Positions 35,838 to 43,707 of a stretch of 64,000 nt of DNA are shown here, piece by piece. Numbering within the stretch: position 1 is the first letter of the stretch; every line of letters begins with the position of its first letter. The position numbers and the translations under genes are program-made. Source of the DNA: Microcaldota archaeon (GTDB lineage Archaea; Micrarchaeota; Micrarchaeia; Anstonellales; Bilamarchaeaceae); NCBI GenBank assembly GCA_018812715.1, contig JAHJCT010000028.1, forward strand, positions 17,130 to 81,129, given 5' to 3'. The notes beneath the pieces were generated by a model. The model searched no databases. It worked only from the letters and a program-made list of their open reading frames with translations, and was not told where the DNA came from.

Positions 35838-37139
35838 TTAAAATTTTCCCGATTCGTTGAATTCCTTGCCCCAGCACACTGTTTCTTTATGCCAAAGTTC
35901 TCTGGCCTCTGCCACTGTAAAAATTGAACCAGTAATTAATACCAAATCATTTTCTTCTGCCAAAGTTATTGCATGTTTTACTGCCTGTTTAACGTCCTTT
36001 ACAATCACATAGTTTTTTGCATACCTTTCAACTTCTTCGGCTATTATCTTCGGGTCAACAGCCCTTTCCATAACTTTATGTGCACTAATCACAATCAAAT
36101 CTGCTACCTGTGCTATTTCATTAACCATTACTTGAATATTTTTATCTGATGAGATGCTTAGAACTACAATTAGTTTATTATATTTCAAATCCTCACTTAT
36201 TGTTTCTTTTAGACGTTCCATTGCTTTAGCATCTTTAGCACAATCCAGAATCACCATCGGTTTGTTTTGTATAATCTCAATTCGACCTGGCCATTTTGCT
36301 TTCAACAAGCCCTTTGTTATAGCCGAGTCATCCACTTCCAATTTGTATGCGGCTCCAATAGCACATGCTGCATTTTCAAGCTGGTGCCTCCCCAAAAAAG
36401 GTATCTTTATTTCATATTTTTTATCTGAAATTCTAACTTCAACTTCCTGGCCACTATAATCAGCATTCTTTCTCATGATTACAATTTCTTTTCCTACTCT
36501 GACTATTTTTGAATTTTTTTCTTTGCAGATTTTTTCAAAAACTTCCAATGCCTTGCCAGCTGCTGCTGTTATCAACGTTCTGTTTTCCCTAATTATTCCT
36601 GCTTTTTCTTTTGCTATTGCAGCTATGCTATTTCCAAGAATTTTCATATGCTCAAGCGAAATATTTGTTATAACCGATACTACTGGCTCTGTAATATTTG
36701 TAGCATCAAGCCGTCCACCGAGTCCAACCTCCAAGACTGCAAAATCCACTTTCTGTTCTTTAAAATAAAGAAAAGCCGCAGCAGTTATCACTTCAAAAAA
36801 AGTAGGCTGCTCTGACCATTTTGTATTTTCTATTGTTTCCTTTATCTTTTTTACAATTCTCGCCAATTCTTTTTCTGGTATTTTTTTGCCATTTACTACT
36901 ATTCTTTCTGTGAGGCTTGAAAGATGTGGACTCGTAAATGTCCCTACTTTGAATCCTGCTTCTTTGAGAATAGAAGAAAGCATAATCGCTGTTGATCCCT
37001 TTCCACTTGTTCCACCCACTACAATACTCTTGAATTCGTTCTGTGGGTTTCCAAGTACATCTACTAGTTGTTGCACTCTCTCCAAACCAAGTTTTGCTCC
37101 TCTACTCTTTAATGAGTAGAGATAATTTGTTAGATCCAT
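35838..37139 (-). CDS. folC: Folylpolyglutamate/dihydrofolate synthase family Mur-type ligase
   Basis: A 433-residue ATP-dependent ligase. The P-loop VVGGTSGKGSTAIML (about residues 41-55) and TSPHLSSLTERI are FolC signatures. AVLEVGLGGRLDATN and ISLEHMKILGNSIAAIAKEKAGIIR follow, and the C-terminal Mur ligase domain is present. The enzyme adds glutamate to a pterin- or folate-like cofactor. In archaea, homologs may work on methanopterin-type or other C1 carriers, so the exact substrate is open. It is oriented toward the surface-protein gene and divergent from the membrane protein gene at 37205. Confidence 0.9.
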   Translation of the reverse strand: MDLTNYLYSLKSRGAKLGLERVQQLVDVLGNPQNEFKSIVVGGTSGKGSTAIMLSSILKEAGFKVGTFTSPHLSSLTERIVVNGKKIPEKELARIVKKIKETIENTKWSEQPTFFEVITAAAFLYFKEQKVDFAVLEVGLGGRLDATNITEPVVSVITNISLEHMKILGNSIAAIAKEKAGIIRENRTLITAAAGKALEVFEKICKEKNSKIVRVGKEIVIMRKNADYSGQEVEVRISDKKYEIKIPFLGRHQLENAACAIGAAYKLEVDDSAITKGLLKAKWPGRIEIIQNKPMVILDCAKDAKAMERLKETISEDLKYNKLIVVLSISSDKNIQVMVNEIAQVADLIVISAHKVMERAVDPKIIAEEVERYAKNYVIVKDVKQAVKHAITLAEENDLVLITGSIFTVAEARELWHKETVCWGKEFNESGKF

Positions 37140-37204
37140 CCTCGATCACTACTATCATTTAAATTTACTATGCTTTAATTAAAGCTTATCAATTAGGTGG
37201 AGAA

Positions 37205-37891
37205 ATGAAAATTCTTGGTTTAGAACTAGATAGCAGAAAAATTGCGTTTCTTTTGATTTTTTCAGTATTGAGTTTTGCATTCTACCAGTTTAATTTTTCT
37301 GAAATTGTCGGCTCAGAATCCAAAGCTTCATTTACCTTCTTCCAATTTATAGGGCCAATTGGCGGAGGAATTCTTGGTGGTGTCGCCGGTGCAATATCAG
37401 TACTTCTGGTGGAAGTTGTAAACTTTTTCCTCACAGGAAAGGCATTAGACCTCATGACTGTAATTCGCTTCTTTCCAATGGCCTTTGCTGCCATCTACTT
37501 TGCTAGCACGAGAAAAACTCCTGCATTTGTAGCATTGATCTGTATTGCATTATTTTGGCTACATCCTATTGGACAAGAAGCATGGTTCTATCCACTTTAT
37601 TGGGTTATTCCATTTGCAGCTACTTTCTACAGACAGAATTTGTTTGTAAGAAGTCTTGGCACAACATTTACTGCCCATGCTGTTGGTAGTGTTGCATTCC
37701 TTTATGCATTCAATCTGCCTGCAGAAGTTTGGATAGCCCTAATACCAATTGTTGCAATGGAACGACTTGCATTTGCAGCAGGTATCAGTGTCATGCACTA
37801 TGCAGTAACTACAATGCTCAGTGCATTCTCTTCAAGAATAGACTTCTCTTTCTTAAACATAGAAACGAAGTATGCTCTTTGGAGAGCCTAA
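37205..37891 (+). CDS. Polytopic membrane protein, possible ECF-type substrate-binding component
   Basis: A 228-residue protein with about six hydrophobic segments starting at residue 13. The second and third segments contain a small-residue-rich turn (FIGPIGGGILGGVAGAISVLLVE), which is reminiscent of the S components of energy-coupling-factor vitamin transporters. No ATPase or EcfT gene lies nearby, so the match is tentative. Other uncharacterised archaeal membrane families have similar shape. AGGTGG lies 5 bases before the ATG. The upstream region carries AT-rich boxes (CATTTAAATTTA, TTTAATTAAAG) that could serve this gene and divergent folC. Confidence 0.5.
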   Translation: MKILGLELDSRKIAFLLIFSVLSFAFYQFNFSEIVGSESKASFTFFQFIGPIGGGILGGVAGAISVLLVEVVNFFLTGKALDLMTVIRFFPMAFAAIYFASTRKTPAFVALICIALFWLHPIGQEAWFYPLYWVIPFAATFYRQNLFVRSLGTTFTAHAVGSVAFLYAFNLPAEVWIALIPIVAMERLAFAAGISVMHYAVTTMLSAFSSRIDFSFLNIETKYALWRA

Positions 37892-37896
37892 TTTTT

Positions 37897-39063
37897 TTAT
37901 ATTTTTTGTGCTAGCGTAGTTTGTCTCGATTTTAACATTTCTGTGATTAGCACACCTTGATCCATAAATCTTGAAATTGGAAGCTTTAGTTTTGTAGAAA
38001 CATAATTCAATGCAGCTCTATATGATTCAAATTCTCTGGGCACTTGCTTCATTGCACTCCGCACATTCTCCCGCACATTGAATACACCAAGTGGCACATA
38101 TCCTTCATATGCCTCTCTCAACACAATCGCCCCGGCCTGTTTTTTCATTTTCTCAAGGGCTTCTAACACAGCAAACTTACAGGTGTAATAACACCCACCA
38201 ACAGAAGAATATTCAGTTTTTGGTTTCAGCCATTCCTGGTCTGCAAAAATCACCTCCTCCTTTCCAAGCACATGAATAAATGCCTCAATCCATTCATACT
38301 GCCATGGTGTTGGTGTAAGAATTACAGCATAATAATTGTTTAAACTAGAAAATTCATACACCTGGTAATTGTCAATTGCATCGTACCATCTTATTTGATC
38401 ATAAAGATGATCGGCAAGCATACTATCTACAGCAGTGATTGACCATCTTGTTGGTACTAATCGTCTATTCTTTCCAACCCCCATCGTACCAGTGGAAAGC
38501 GCTTTCTGCATTTGTGAAAACAACACTCCTTCTCCATATAGTTCGCCTATAGCTTCAGCAGCTTTCCAATCAGTATCATAATATGCTTTTTCCAGATGTG
38601 TTTCCCATTTTACATTTCCAATATCAAATCTCTCTAAAGAAGCACTTGGCCCAAATGGCTGGTGCTCTTCATTAAAAGTTACTCCGTGCGGTTTGTATCT
38701 AAATTCTACTTCACTTTCAACAGATGTTGATGCAAGAGAGATTTCCTGTATTTTCCTCACAACTTTATCATCGAGATCTTTTATTCCAACTTCTTTCTTC
38801 CCGCGCACTAAACCTAATCTGAATCGGATAATATCGTCTTGATTATATTTTCTTGGTATCCACTCTTCAGGAGTATCCATTACAAAAGTATCTCCTTCAG
38901 AAGGCGTTATCATTGGACCTACTGCTACTTTTGGATAACCATGACTTCCAATAAAAACAGATGGTGGCGAACTTCCATCTAATTTCTCACTGACATCAAT
39001 GCTTCTCCATTTCATTGTTCCGGAAGTCAATTTCTTTAGATAAGCACCCTTCCCTATTCCCAT
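37897..39063 (-). CDS. Nre-family DNA repair protein
   Basis: A 388-residue protein of the archaeal Nre family. The signature [23 protein letters not shown] is at about residues 29-51. Further conserved blocks are [14 protein letters not shown] and [19 protein letters not shown]. Nre proteins are known in haloarchaea to act with PCNA in DNA damage resistance. The C-terminus here ([10 protein letters not shown]) is like a PCNA-interacting peptide but lacks the usual aromatic pair. The two conserved cysteines in [11 protein letters not shown] are present. It is a single gene, convergent with the membrane protein and divergent from tRNA-Gly. Confidence 0.9.
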   Translation of the reverse strand: MGIGKGAYLKKLTSGTMKWRSIDVSEKLDGSSPPSVFIGSHGYPKVAVGPMITPSEGDTFVMDTPEEWIPRKYNQDDIIRFRLGLVRGKKEVGIKDLDDKVVRKIQEISLASTSVESEVEFRYKPHGVTFNEEHQPFGPSASLERFDIGNVKWETHLEKAYYDTDWKAAEAIGELYGEGVLFSQMQKALSTGTMGVGKNRRLVPTRWSITAVDSMLADHLYDQIRWYDAIDNYQVYEFSSLNNYYAVILTPTPWQYEWIEAFIHVLGKEEVIFADQEWLKPKTEYSSVGGCYYTCKFAVLEALEKMKKQAGAIVLREAYEGYVPLGVFNVRENVRSAMKQVPREFESYRAALNYVSTKLKLPISRFMDQGVLITEMLKSRQTTLAQKI

Positions 39064-39136
39064 GCTTTCTTTTCTCTGCCTCTATTAAAATGCCTTATGA
39101 CAGTTCATTTCCCGGGAAAAGGGAATAGTCGATATC

Positions 39137-39146
39137 CTTTAATTTC
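39137..39146 (+). promoter_or_regulatory. Probable TATA box of the tRNA-Gly gene
   Basis: CTTTAATTTC lies about 30 bases upstream of the mature tRNA 5' end at 39175, in an otherwise gene-free AT-rich stretch. Confidence 0.35.
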
Positions 39147-39188
39147 TTTTCAAATAGCTATCTTCTCTACTTTCGCGATCGTAGTCTA

Positions 39189-39288
39189 CAGCCTTGAACG
39201 GTTTGTTCAAGATTCCCGCTTGAAAGGAAATATCCTTTCATGGGGCACAGAGAACTTCGTTCTCTGTTGTGCCCGCTCGAGGCGGTCA
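39189..39288 (+). other. D-loop intron of tRNA-Gly, three hairpins
   Basis: Between the D-stem strands lie about 100 nt folding into three consecutive hairpins. The first is CTTGAAC/GTTCAAG (39193-39211) and the second is TGAAAGGA/TCCTTTCA (39221-39240). The third is a long GGGCACAGAGAAC stem closing a TTC loop with a small bulge (39243-39274). Joining at CA (GTCTA-CA-ACGG) gives a normal D loop, but the exact splice sites and the bulge-helix-bulge were not resolved. Confidence 0.65.
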
Positions 39289-39311
39289 ACGGTTATGATT
39301 CGAGATTGCCA

Positions 39312-39363
39312 TCCCGCCTTTTAGTAAAAGGCGGCCCAAAACGGGCTGTAAAACGGAGCGAAA
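39312..39363 (+). other. Anticodon-loop intron of tRNA-Gly, 52 nt
   Basis: Inserted between A37 and A38, the standard archaeal site. It contains a perfect 9-bp hairpin CCGCCTTTT-AGT-AAAAGGCGG and a small GCCC/GGGC hairpin. It would be cut by the archaeal splicing endonuclease. Confidence 0.85.
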
Positions 39364-39416
39364 ATCTCGCGGACCGGGTTCGATTCCCGGCGGTCGCATT
39401 TAAACAAAGTTTAAGG

Positions 39417-39444
39417 GACAAGAGAAACCTCGTTTCTCTCTGTC
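39417..39444 (+). terminator. Hairpin downstream of tRNA-Gly
   Basis: GACA-AGAGAAA-CCTCG-TTTCTCT-C-TGTC forms an 11-bp stem 18 bases after the tRNA end, followed by ATATTTTCTTTT. It may act as a 3' processing or termination element. Its loop and stem recall the third hairpin of the D-loop intron (AGAGAAC-TTC-GTTCTCT). Confidence 0.4.
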
Positions 39445-39516
39445 GCATATTTTCTTTTCGTCATCCGTCTGAACCAAGTCCGATAGTTTTTAATTCCCTC
39501 TCCATATAGTGAATTT

Positions 39517-40311
39517 ATGAGTCAACTTATAGATGAAATGCTAGCTCAGCTAGAGGTAAGAGAAACCAAAGTTTTACTTACACATGAACAAACCATGTCA
39601 CACAACTTAAAGAGACTCAAAGAATCCATGCTAAACCTTGGCCAACTGGTCGATCCTATTGTTGTGGATAACAAAACCAACCTTGTTCTTGATGGGAATC
39701 ACCGCAAAAAAGTCCTTGAAATAATCGAATGTCCCTATGCCGCCTGCCAAATTATTGACTACATGAGTGAAGACATAACTGTTGGAACCTGGTTTCCTAC
39801 AGTTTCATTAACTCCAGATGAAATCTTTAATCTAGATTCTATAAAATACGAAAAAGTTGAGTATGAAACTGGAAAAGAGGCAGTGAACAATCTCAAAGCC
39901 CCATTCATGCTCTCAACAAAAGCCGGTTCTTTTCTTCTCAATCCTGGAAGCTACAAACTTATGGAAATGGTTGAAGAACAAAATTACATCCTTTCTTTGC
40001 TTGAGAAAGATACTGTTGATTATATGCCTGATGAGGAAGTGCAAAAACTTATTGAGACTGGCAAATCCGTCTTTTTCAGACGATCATATACCAAAGAAGA
40101 AATAGTTAAGGCAGCCCAGGATCATTCTCCATTCCCTCCTAAATCTACCCGGCATCTCATTCCAGGAAGAATAATTAGGCTTAATATGCGTCTTGGTTGG
40201 TTGCACCGATCTCCTGAAAATGCACAAGAAGAACTGCAAAGAATGCTTAGCCACAGGGCATACAGCGGCAATGTGAGAAAATACTACGAACCTGTCATAG
40301 TTATCTATTGA
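39517..40311 (+). CDS. ParB-fold protein related to free-serine kinase SerK
   Basis: A 264-residue protein. The ParB/sulfiredoxin-like core has LVLDGNHRKKVLEI (about residues 51-64), QIIDYMSEDITVGTWFPTV and, near the end, SPFPPKSTRHLIPG. This order (DGxHR, then DYxxDxxxxTWxP, then PKxTRHxxP) is the same as in the ADP-dependent serine kinase SerK of Thermococcales and in SbnI-like proteins. That favours a small-molecule kinase over chromosome partitioning. The His of DGHHR is Asn here. The neighbouring aminotransferase of serine-pyruvate/alanine-glyoxylate type fits a role in serine metabolism. No DNA-binding HTH domain follows, unlike true ParB. Confidence 0.75.
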   Translation: MSQLIDEMLAQLEVRETKVLLTHEQTMSHNLKRLKESMLNLGQLVDPIVVDNKTNLVLDGNHRKKVLEIIECPYAACQIIDYMSEDITVGTWFPTVSLTPDEIFNLDSIKYEKVEYETGKEAVNNLKAPFMLSTKAGSFLLNPGSYKLMEMVEEQNYILSLLEKDTVDYMPDEEVQKLIETGKSVFFRRSYTKEEIVKAAQDHSPFPPKSTRHLIPGRIIRLNMRLGWLHRSPENAQEELQRMLSHRAYSGNVRKYYEPVIVIY

Positions 40312-40592
40312 TCAAAAGGATCAAAGATTAAATTTCGAATTCCAGAATCCCGGTCTATTCTCAATCCAGTGAGTGCTTTCTCTATTCTGGGCACATCAAA
40401 TCCAACGATAATGATTCCGTCTATATCAATCACTGGCACAGCCTTTTGCCTACTTTTCTTTATCATTTCAATTGCCTTTTCTCTATCTTTCGAGATATCA
40501 TAATCAGTAAACTCTATTTTCTTTTGTTTAAGATACGTCTTGAGATTATTGCAATAAGGACAACTAGTTGTTGAATAAACTATTATTTCCAT
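40305..40592 (-). CDS. Glutaredoxin-like thiol-disulfide protein
   Basis: A 95-residue thioredoxin-fold protein with the CPYC active site (STTSCPYCNN, residues 8-17), the cis-Pro segment KAVPVIDIDG and the GFD motif near the C-terminus. It has the size of NrdH/glutaredoxins. It would reduce disulfides or handle glutathione-like or other thiols, which in archaea are poorly known. Its last bases overlap the SerK-like gene tail-to-tail by 7 bases. Confidence 0.9.
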   Translation of the reverse strand: MEIIVYSTTSCPYCNNLKTYLKQKKIEFTDYDISKDREKAIEMIKKSRQKAVPVIDIDGIIIVGFDVPRIEKALTGLRIDRDSGIRNLIFDPFDQ

Positions 40593-40643
40593 ATATCTTT
40601 GAAGTCCGCTACTATTTTAGTGCTTTACTATCATTAGATATTT

Positions 40644-41714
40644 ATGCTGCTTACACCTGGTCCAGTACCTGTTTTGGAAGAGATCCTCAAAGCACAATGT
40701 AAAGAAATGATAACGCACAGATGCAAAGAGTCATCTGAACTTTACTATGATATTGTTGAGAGACTACTGAAGTACTTTAATGCTAAAGAGGCTTATGCAA
40801 TTACTGGTTCAGGTGCACTTGGTATAGAGACACTTGTACTTAATTTATGTGAAAAAGACGACAAAGTACTATGTTTTCCTAATGGTGATTTTGGAGAAAA
40901 ACTTGTTTTAACAGTCAAAGTTTATGCTGATGCAGATCCACACTCTATCGAGGCTGGAAAGGGATGGAATTTAGAACGCACTAAAGAAATTATTGATAAC
41001 AGCAATGCCAAAGTTCTTGCGATGGTTTACAATGAAACCAGTTATGGAATTCGCAATCATATCAAGGAGATATGTAAATATGCCAAATCCAAAGATATGT
41101 TAACAATCTTGGATGGCATCTCTGCCTGGCCCGGTACAGAAATGGATATGAAAGAATTTGGTGTAGATGGATTTGCAGTTGGTAGTCAGAAAGCCATTGC
41201 TGCTCCCCCTGGCCTGGTGCTCATTGGCCTTAGCAAAGATGCTGTAGAGCGTTATTCTGGAAGGGCGAGCGTTCCAAGTTACTATTGTGATCTGCGAAGA
41301 CATCAAAAAAGGTATAAAAAAGACAATCAAACTCCAAATACGCCTGCAATAACGCTTTTCTGGGCATTACAAAAGGCCTTTGATATACTTGACCAAAAGG
41401 GTGGCCCAAATGCCTCGGTAAAGCGCCATGCAGATGCAGCAGCCTATACGAGAAAGAGATTAGCTGACATGGGTTTTGGGCTAATAGCTGAAAAAGGTTT
41501 CGAGTCAAATACAGTTACGGGCTTTGTTTGTCAAAGTGCTGAACAGGCGAAAACAATCCGATCAAAACTTTTAGATGAACACAACATTCGCATTGTTGGT
41601 TCACGTAGCACTTTCAAAGAAAATGGCCTACGAATTGCTCACATGGGCAATTTTGATATCAAGAATATTGAAGCTGCTCTTGATACAATTGAAGAAATTC
41701 TTCGAGAGAGCTAA
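40644..41714 (+). CDS. Class V aminotransferase, serine-pyruvate/alanine-glyoxylate type
   Basis: A 356-residue PLP enzyme. The start LLTPGPVPVLEEILKAQ is typical of the alanine-glyoxylate/serine-pyruvate aminotransferase group. TGSGALGIETLVLNL (about residues 55-69) binds the phosphate, ILDGISAWPGTEMDM carries the PLP-pyridine Asp, and GSQKAIAAPPGL (about 188-199) has the Schiff-base Lys. FKENGLRIAHMGNF closes the fold. It interconverts glyoxylate or pyruvate with glycine, alanine or serine. Proximity to a SerK-like gene suggests the serine/glycine branch. The ATG follows a short gap divergent from the glutaredoxin gene. Confidence 0.88.
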   Translation: MLLTPGPVPVLEEILKAQCKEMITHRCKESSELYYDIVERLLKYFNAKEAYAITGSGALGIETLVLNLCEKDDKVLCFPNGDFGEKLVLTVKVYADADPHSIEAGKGWNLERTKEIIDNSNAKVLAMVYNETSYGIRNHIKEICKYAKSKDMLTILDGISAWPGTEMDMKEFGVDGFAVGSQKAIAAPPGLVLIGLSKDAVERYSGRASVPSYYCDLRRHQKRYKKDNQTPNTPAITLFWALQKAFDILDQKGGPNASVKRHADAAAYTRKRLADMGFGLIAEKGFESNTVTGFVCQSAEQAKTIRSKLLDEHNIRIVGSRSTFKENGLRIAHMGNFDIKNIEAALDTIEEILRES

Positions 41715-41769
41715 AGCTGGAGGAGAAAATAATTAAATAGATTCACCAATATACGGTTGGAAGGATAAC

Positions 41770-42879
41770 ATGACTGCTACTTTGAATATAAATAAGGCTG
41801 TTTCATTATCTTTTGACGAAGATCCAGAAATAAGAAAACACGCTGCAGAGATGCTCGGCAAACTTGATGATGACCCTGCCGCGGTATTTGCATTAGTCGA
41901 ATTAAGCTATGACAAAGATACCTCAGTGCGAGAATTGGCCCAGAAACTTTTGGATAAGAAAAAAAGTTCTGAACCTGAGCTTATGTCTTTTGCTGAGATA
42001 TTTTCCAGTGGGGCAAAGAAAAGTGAAACAGAAGAAGAACCTTCAACGTCAAAAGATAGAGTACTTCTTCCAATAACCCGTATTTTTGAAAAGCGGTTGG
42101 GTAAAGAAAAAGCCGAACTCGTTAGAAGTAAAATGATGCCTAGCATAGAAAGAATCTATCAAAAGGCGATGACTCAAAAAACGGGCAAAAAAACCGAAGG
42201 AAAGAAAGCAATGCAGGAATTTCTTACAAGTTATCTTGAGGTTATGTCTGATCTTGATCGGGTTGGTAATGGTGATCAGATTCAAATCGAAGCAGAACTT
42301 TCTACAGACCTTGAAACTGTTGGAAAGCCTGAACAATTTGATAACATTTCAACTGAGATTGCAAGTCTTGAAGCACAAAACATAGAAGAGGTAAAACAGC
42401 AGCAAGGAATTGAGGGCCTTCCAGATACCTACTTCAAAAAGGCCTTTGAGGTTATGATGCTTTCCAATGGCGACGACAAAATCATGAAAAGAGAAATGAA
42501 AAACATGCTCCAAGCTGCAAAAAAAGAAATCGAGCTTGCATTCAAACTTGCCAAAACAAGGTTTAAAGAAGAAAACATCACTCATCTTACAGAGATTAAA
42601 GATAGGATGCGCAACATTAATACTGAGCCCCTTATCGTTGCATCAGTCGAAAATATGGAGTATCAAAAAACCAAGAAGCAAAAGGCCGCCCTTACTCGTT
42701 TACTTGTTCATGATGAAGACGGAAATGAGGGGGTAGTCTATCTTTTTGATGATCGTGGCTTGGTGGTAAATCCAGGAATGAAAATCAAGGTTGTCAAAGG
42801 GACAGCAAAGAGTTTTAAGTTCTCGGGAGAGACTGCTTTGACATTAGGCAGAAAAGGCAGTATTTATATTGTTTTATGA
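41770..42879 (+). CDS. Protein with HEAT-like N-terminus and OB-like C-terminus
   Basis: A 369-residue protein not assigned to a known family. Residues 10-65 contain two HEAT-like helix pairs (DEDPEIRKHAAEMLGKLDDDPAAVFALVE). A linker rich in Ser/Glu/Lys and long helices (about 95-270) follow. The last 90 residues look like an OB-type beta barrel (ALTRLLVHDEDGNEGVVYLFDD... PGMKIKVVKGTAKSF), as in replication protein A-like domains. It could bind single-stranded nucleic acid. It is followed 28 bases on by rpoK, which may share its transcript. AATTAAATA lies about 30 bases before the start. Confidence 0.6.
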   Translation: MTATLNINKAVSLSFDEDPEIRKHAAEMLGKLDDDPAAVFALVELSYDKDTSVRELAQKLLDKKKSSEPELMSFAEIFSSGAKKSETEEEPSTSKDRVLLPITRIFEKRLGKEKAELVRSKMMPSIERIYQKAMTQKTGKKTEGKKAMQEFLTSYLEVMSDLDRVGNGDQIQIEAELSTDLETVGKPEQFDNISTEIASLEAQNIEEVKQQQGIEGLPDTYFKKAFEVMMLSNGDDKIMKREMKNMLQAAKKEIELAFKLAKTRFKEENITHLTEIKDRMRNINTEPLIVASVENMEYQKTKKQKAALTRLLVHDEDGNEGVVYLFDDRGLVVNPGMKIKVVKGTAKSFKFSGETALTLGRKGSIYIVL

Positions 42880-42907
42880 GCTAAAACTAGAATATTGTGG
42901 TGACTAA

Positions 42908-43081
42908 ATGGATCTTTCTAAATACGAACTTGCTCGCATTATAGGTGCACGGGCCCTTCAACTTTCAATGGGTGCACCCCCATTAATCAAAGTATCTCGC
43001 GCTAAAGCGACGTTTATTGATATTGCTCAGGAAGAGCTAGACAGTGAACTAATACCGTTAGCTGTCTTGAGAGAAAACTAA
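42908..43081 (+). CDS. rpoK: RNA polymerase subunit K (Rpb6/omega homolog)
   Basis: A 57-residue gene too short for the ORF track. The peptide MDLSKYELARIIGARALQLSMGAP with EELDSELIPLAVLRE matches archaeal RpoK, whose core is the YExARIxGxRAxQxSxGAP motif, then IAxEELxxxxxPxxVxR. It is the counterpart of eukaryotic Rpb6 and bacterial omega and stabilises the RNA polymerase clamp region. It begins 28 bases after the HEAT/OB-like gene. Its stop overlaps the convergent membrane protein gene by 24 bases. Confidence 0.93.
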   Translation: MDLSKYELARIIGARALQLSMGAPPLIKVSRAKATFIDIAQEELDSELIPLAVLREN

Positions 43082-43702
43082 ACCATCTACCATTTCAAGC
43101 ATATATCCATCATTTATTATCTTGAGCAATACTCTCCTTTCTTTATCTACCCATTGATACTCTGCCGGTGCATCATCTGTTTTTATCTCTACTACAAAAC
43201 TTTCTCTTCCACGGTAATTATCTATTCTCATTACACGATAATGGGCATCAATCATATAGTATTCCGTATTATCAACTTGCATATACATAGAGGTATTCCA
43301 ATGCCAGCCTTCATGAAGTGCAAGCATCCATGGTTTAAAAAGTAAGACTGACCCATCCCCAAAACTCACATTAGATCCACTTTTTTCAACTCCCCATTTA
43401 TCAAGACAAATATCAGATCTGTTTAGATTTTCTACAAATCTAATTATGGTGCAATTATTTCCTTTTGAAATTTGATATGTCATATTGATCGGCGTATTAT
43501 TGAATACATAACTATAGACATATTGCTCACCATCATGAAGTTGCAGTTCTGTATTTTTTTCCAAAGGTTCTTCTTTGAAGATGATTGTTGCATTATCCAA
43601 TTGCGGCTGATATGTAAATCCTGAAAACAACATAATGCCTATGAGTATAACCACTGTTGCTATTGCAATTGTTTTTGTTGATATATTAGTTACGTTCACC
43701 AT
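43058..43702 (-). CDS. Membrane-anchored hypothetical protein
   Basis: A 214-residue protein with one N-terminal transmembrane helix (IAIATVVILIGIMLFSGF, about residues 11-28) and an extracellular beta-rich domain with several Asn-glycosylation sequons and two cysteines. The repeating strands (YVYSYVFNNTPINMTY, WHWNTSMYMQVDNTEYYMI) recall periplasmic-type or LolA-like beta folds, but I do not recognise the family. It lies 5 bases downstream of dcd on the same strand. Confidence 0.6.
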   Translation of the reverse strand: MVNVTNISTKTIAIATVVILIGIMLFSGFTYQPQLDNATIIFKEEPLEKNTELQLHDGEQYVYSYVFNNTPINMTYQISKGNNCTIIRFVENLNRSDICLDKWGVEKSGSNVSFGDGSVLLFKPWMLALHEGWHWNTSMYMQVDNTEYYMIDAHYRVMRIDNYRGRESFVVEIKTDDAPAEYQWVDKERRVLLKIINDGYMLEMVDGLVFSQDS

Positions 43703-43707
43703 AACAT

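Larger units (their letters stand above)
39175..39398 (+). tRNA. tRNA-Gly (GCC) precursor with two introns
   Basis: The two acceptor strands GCGATCG (39175-39181) and CGGTCGC (39391-39397) pair over 7 bp with one G-T, followed by discriminator A. The T arm is CCGGG-TTCGATT-CCCGG. The D stem is GTCT at 39184 with TGAT around 39295, and GGTTA supplies the G18G19 part of the D loop. The anticodon stem is CGAGA (39301-39305) and TCTCG (39365-39369), with loop TTGCCA plus A, giving anticodon GCC for glycine. A 52-nt intron (39312-39363) interrupts the canonical 37/38 site. About 100 nt (roughly 39189 to 39288, exact ends unsure) interrupt the D loop. CCA is not encoded. Confidence 0.9.

Noticed and set aside
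39240-39509. 89-residue ORF starting MGHRELRSLLCPL
   Set aside because: It runs through the tRNA-Gly introns and exons; low-complexity translation of structured RNA.
39517-40311. Chromosome-partitioning ParB
   Set aside because: There is no ParB HTH domain or ParA gene, and motif order matches SerK-like proteins.
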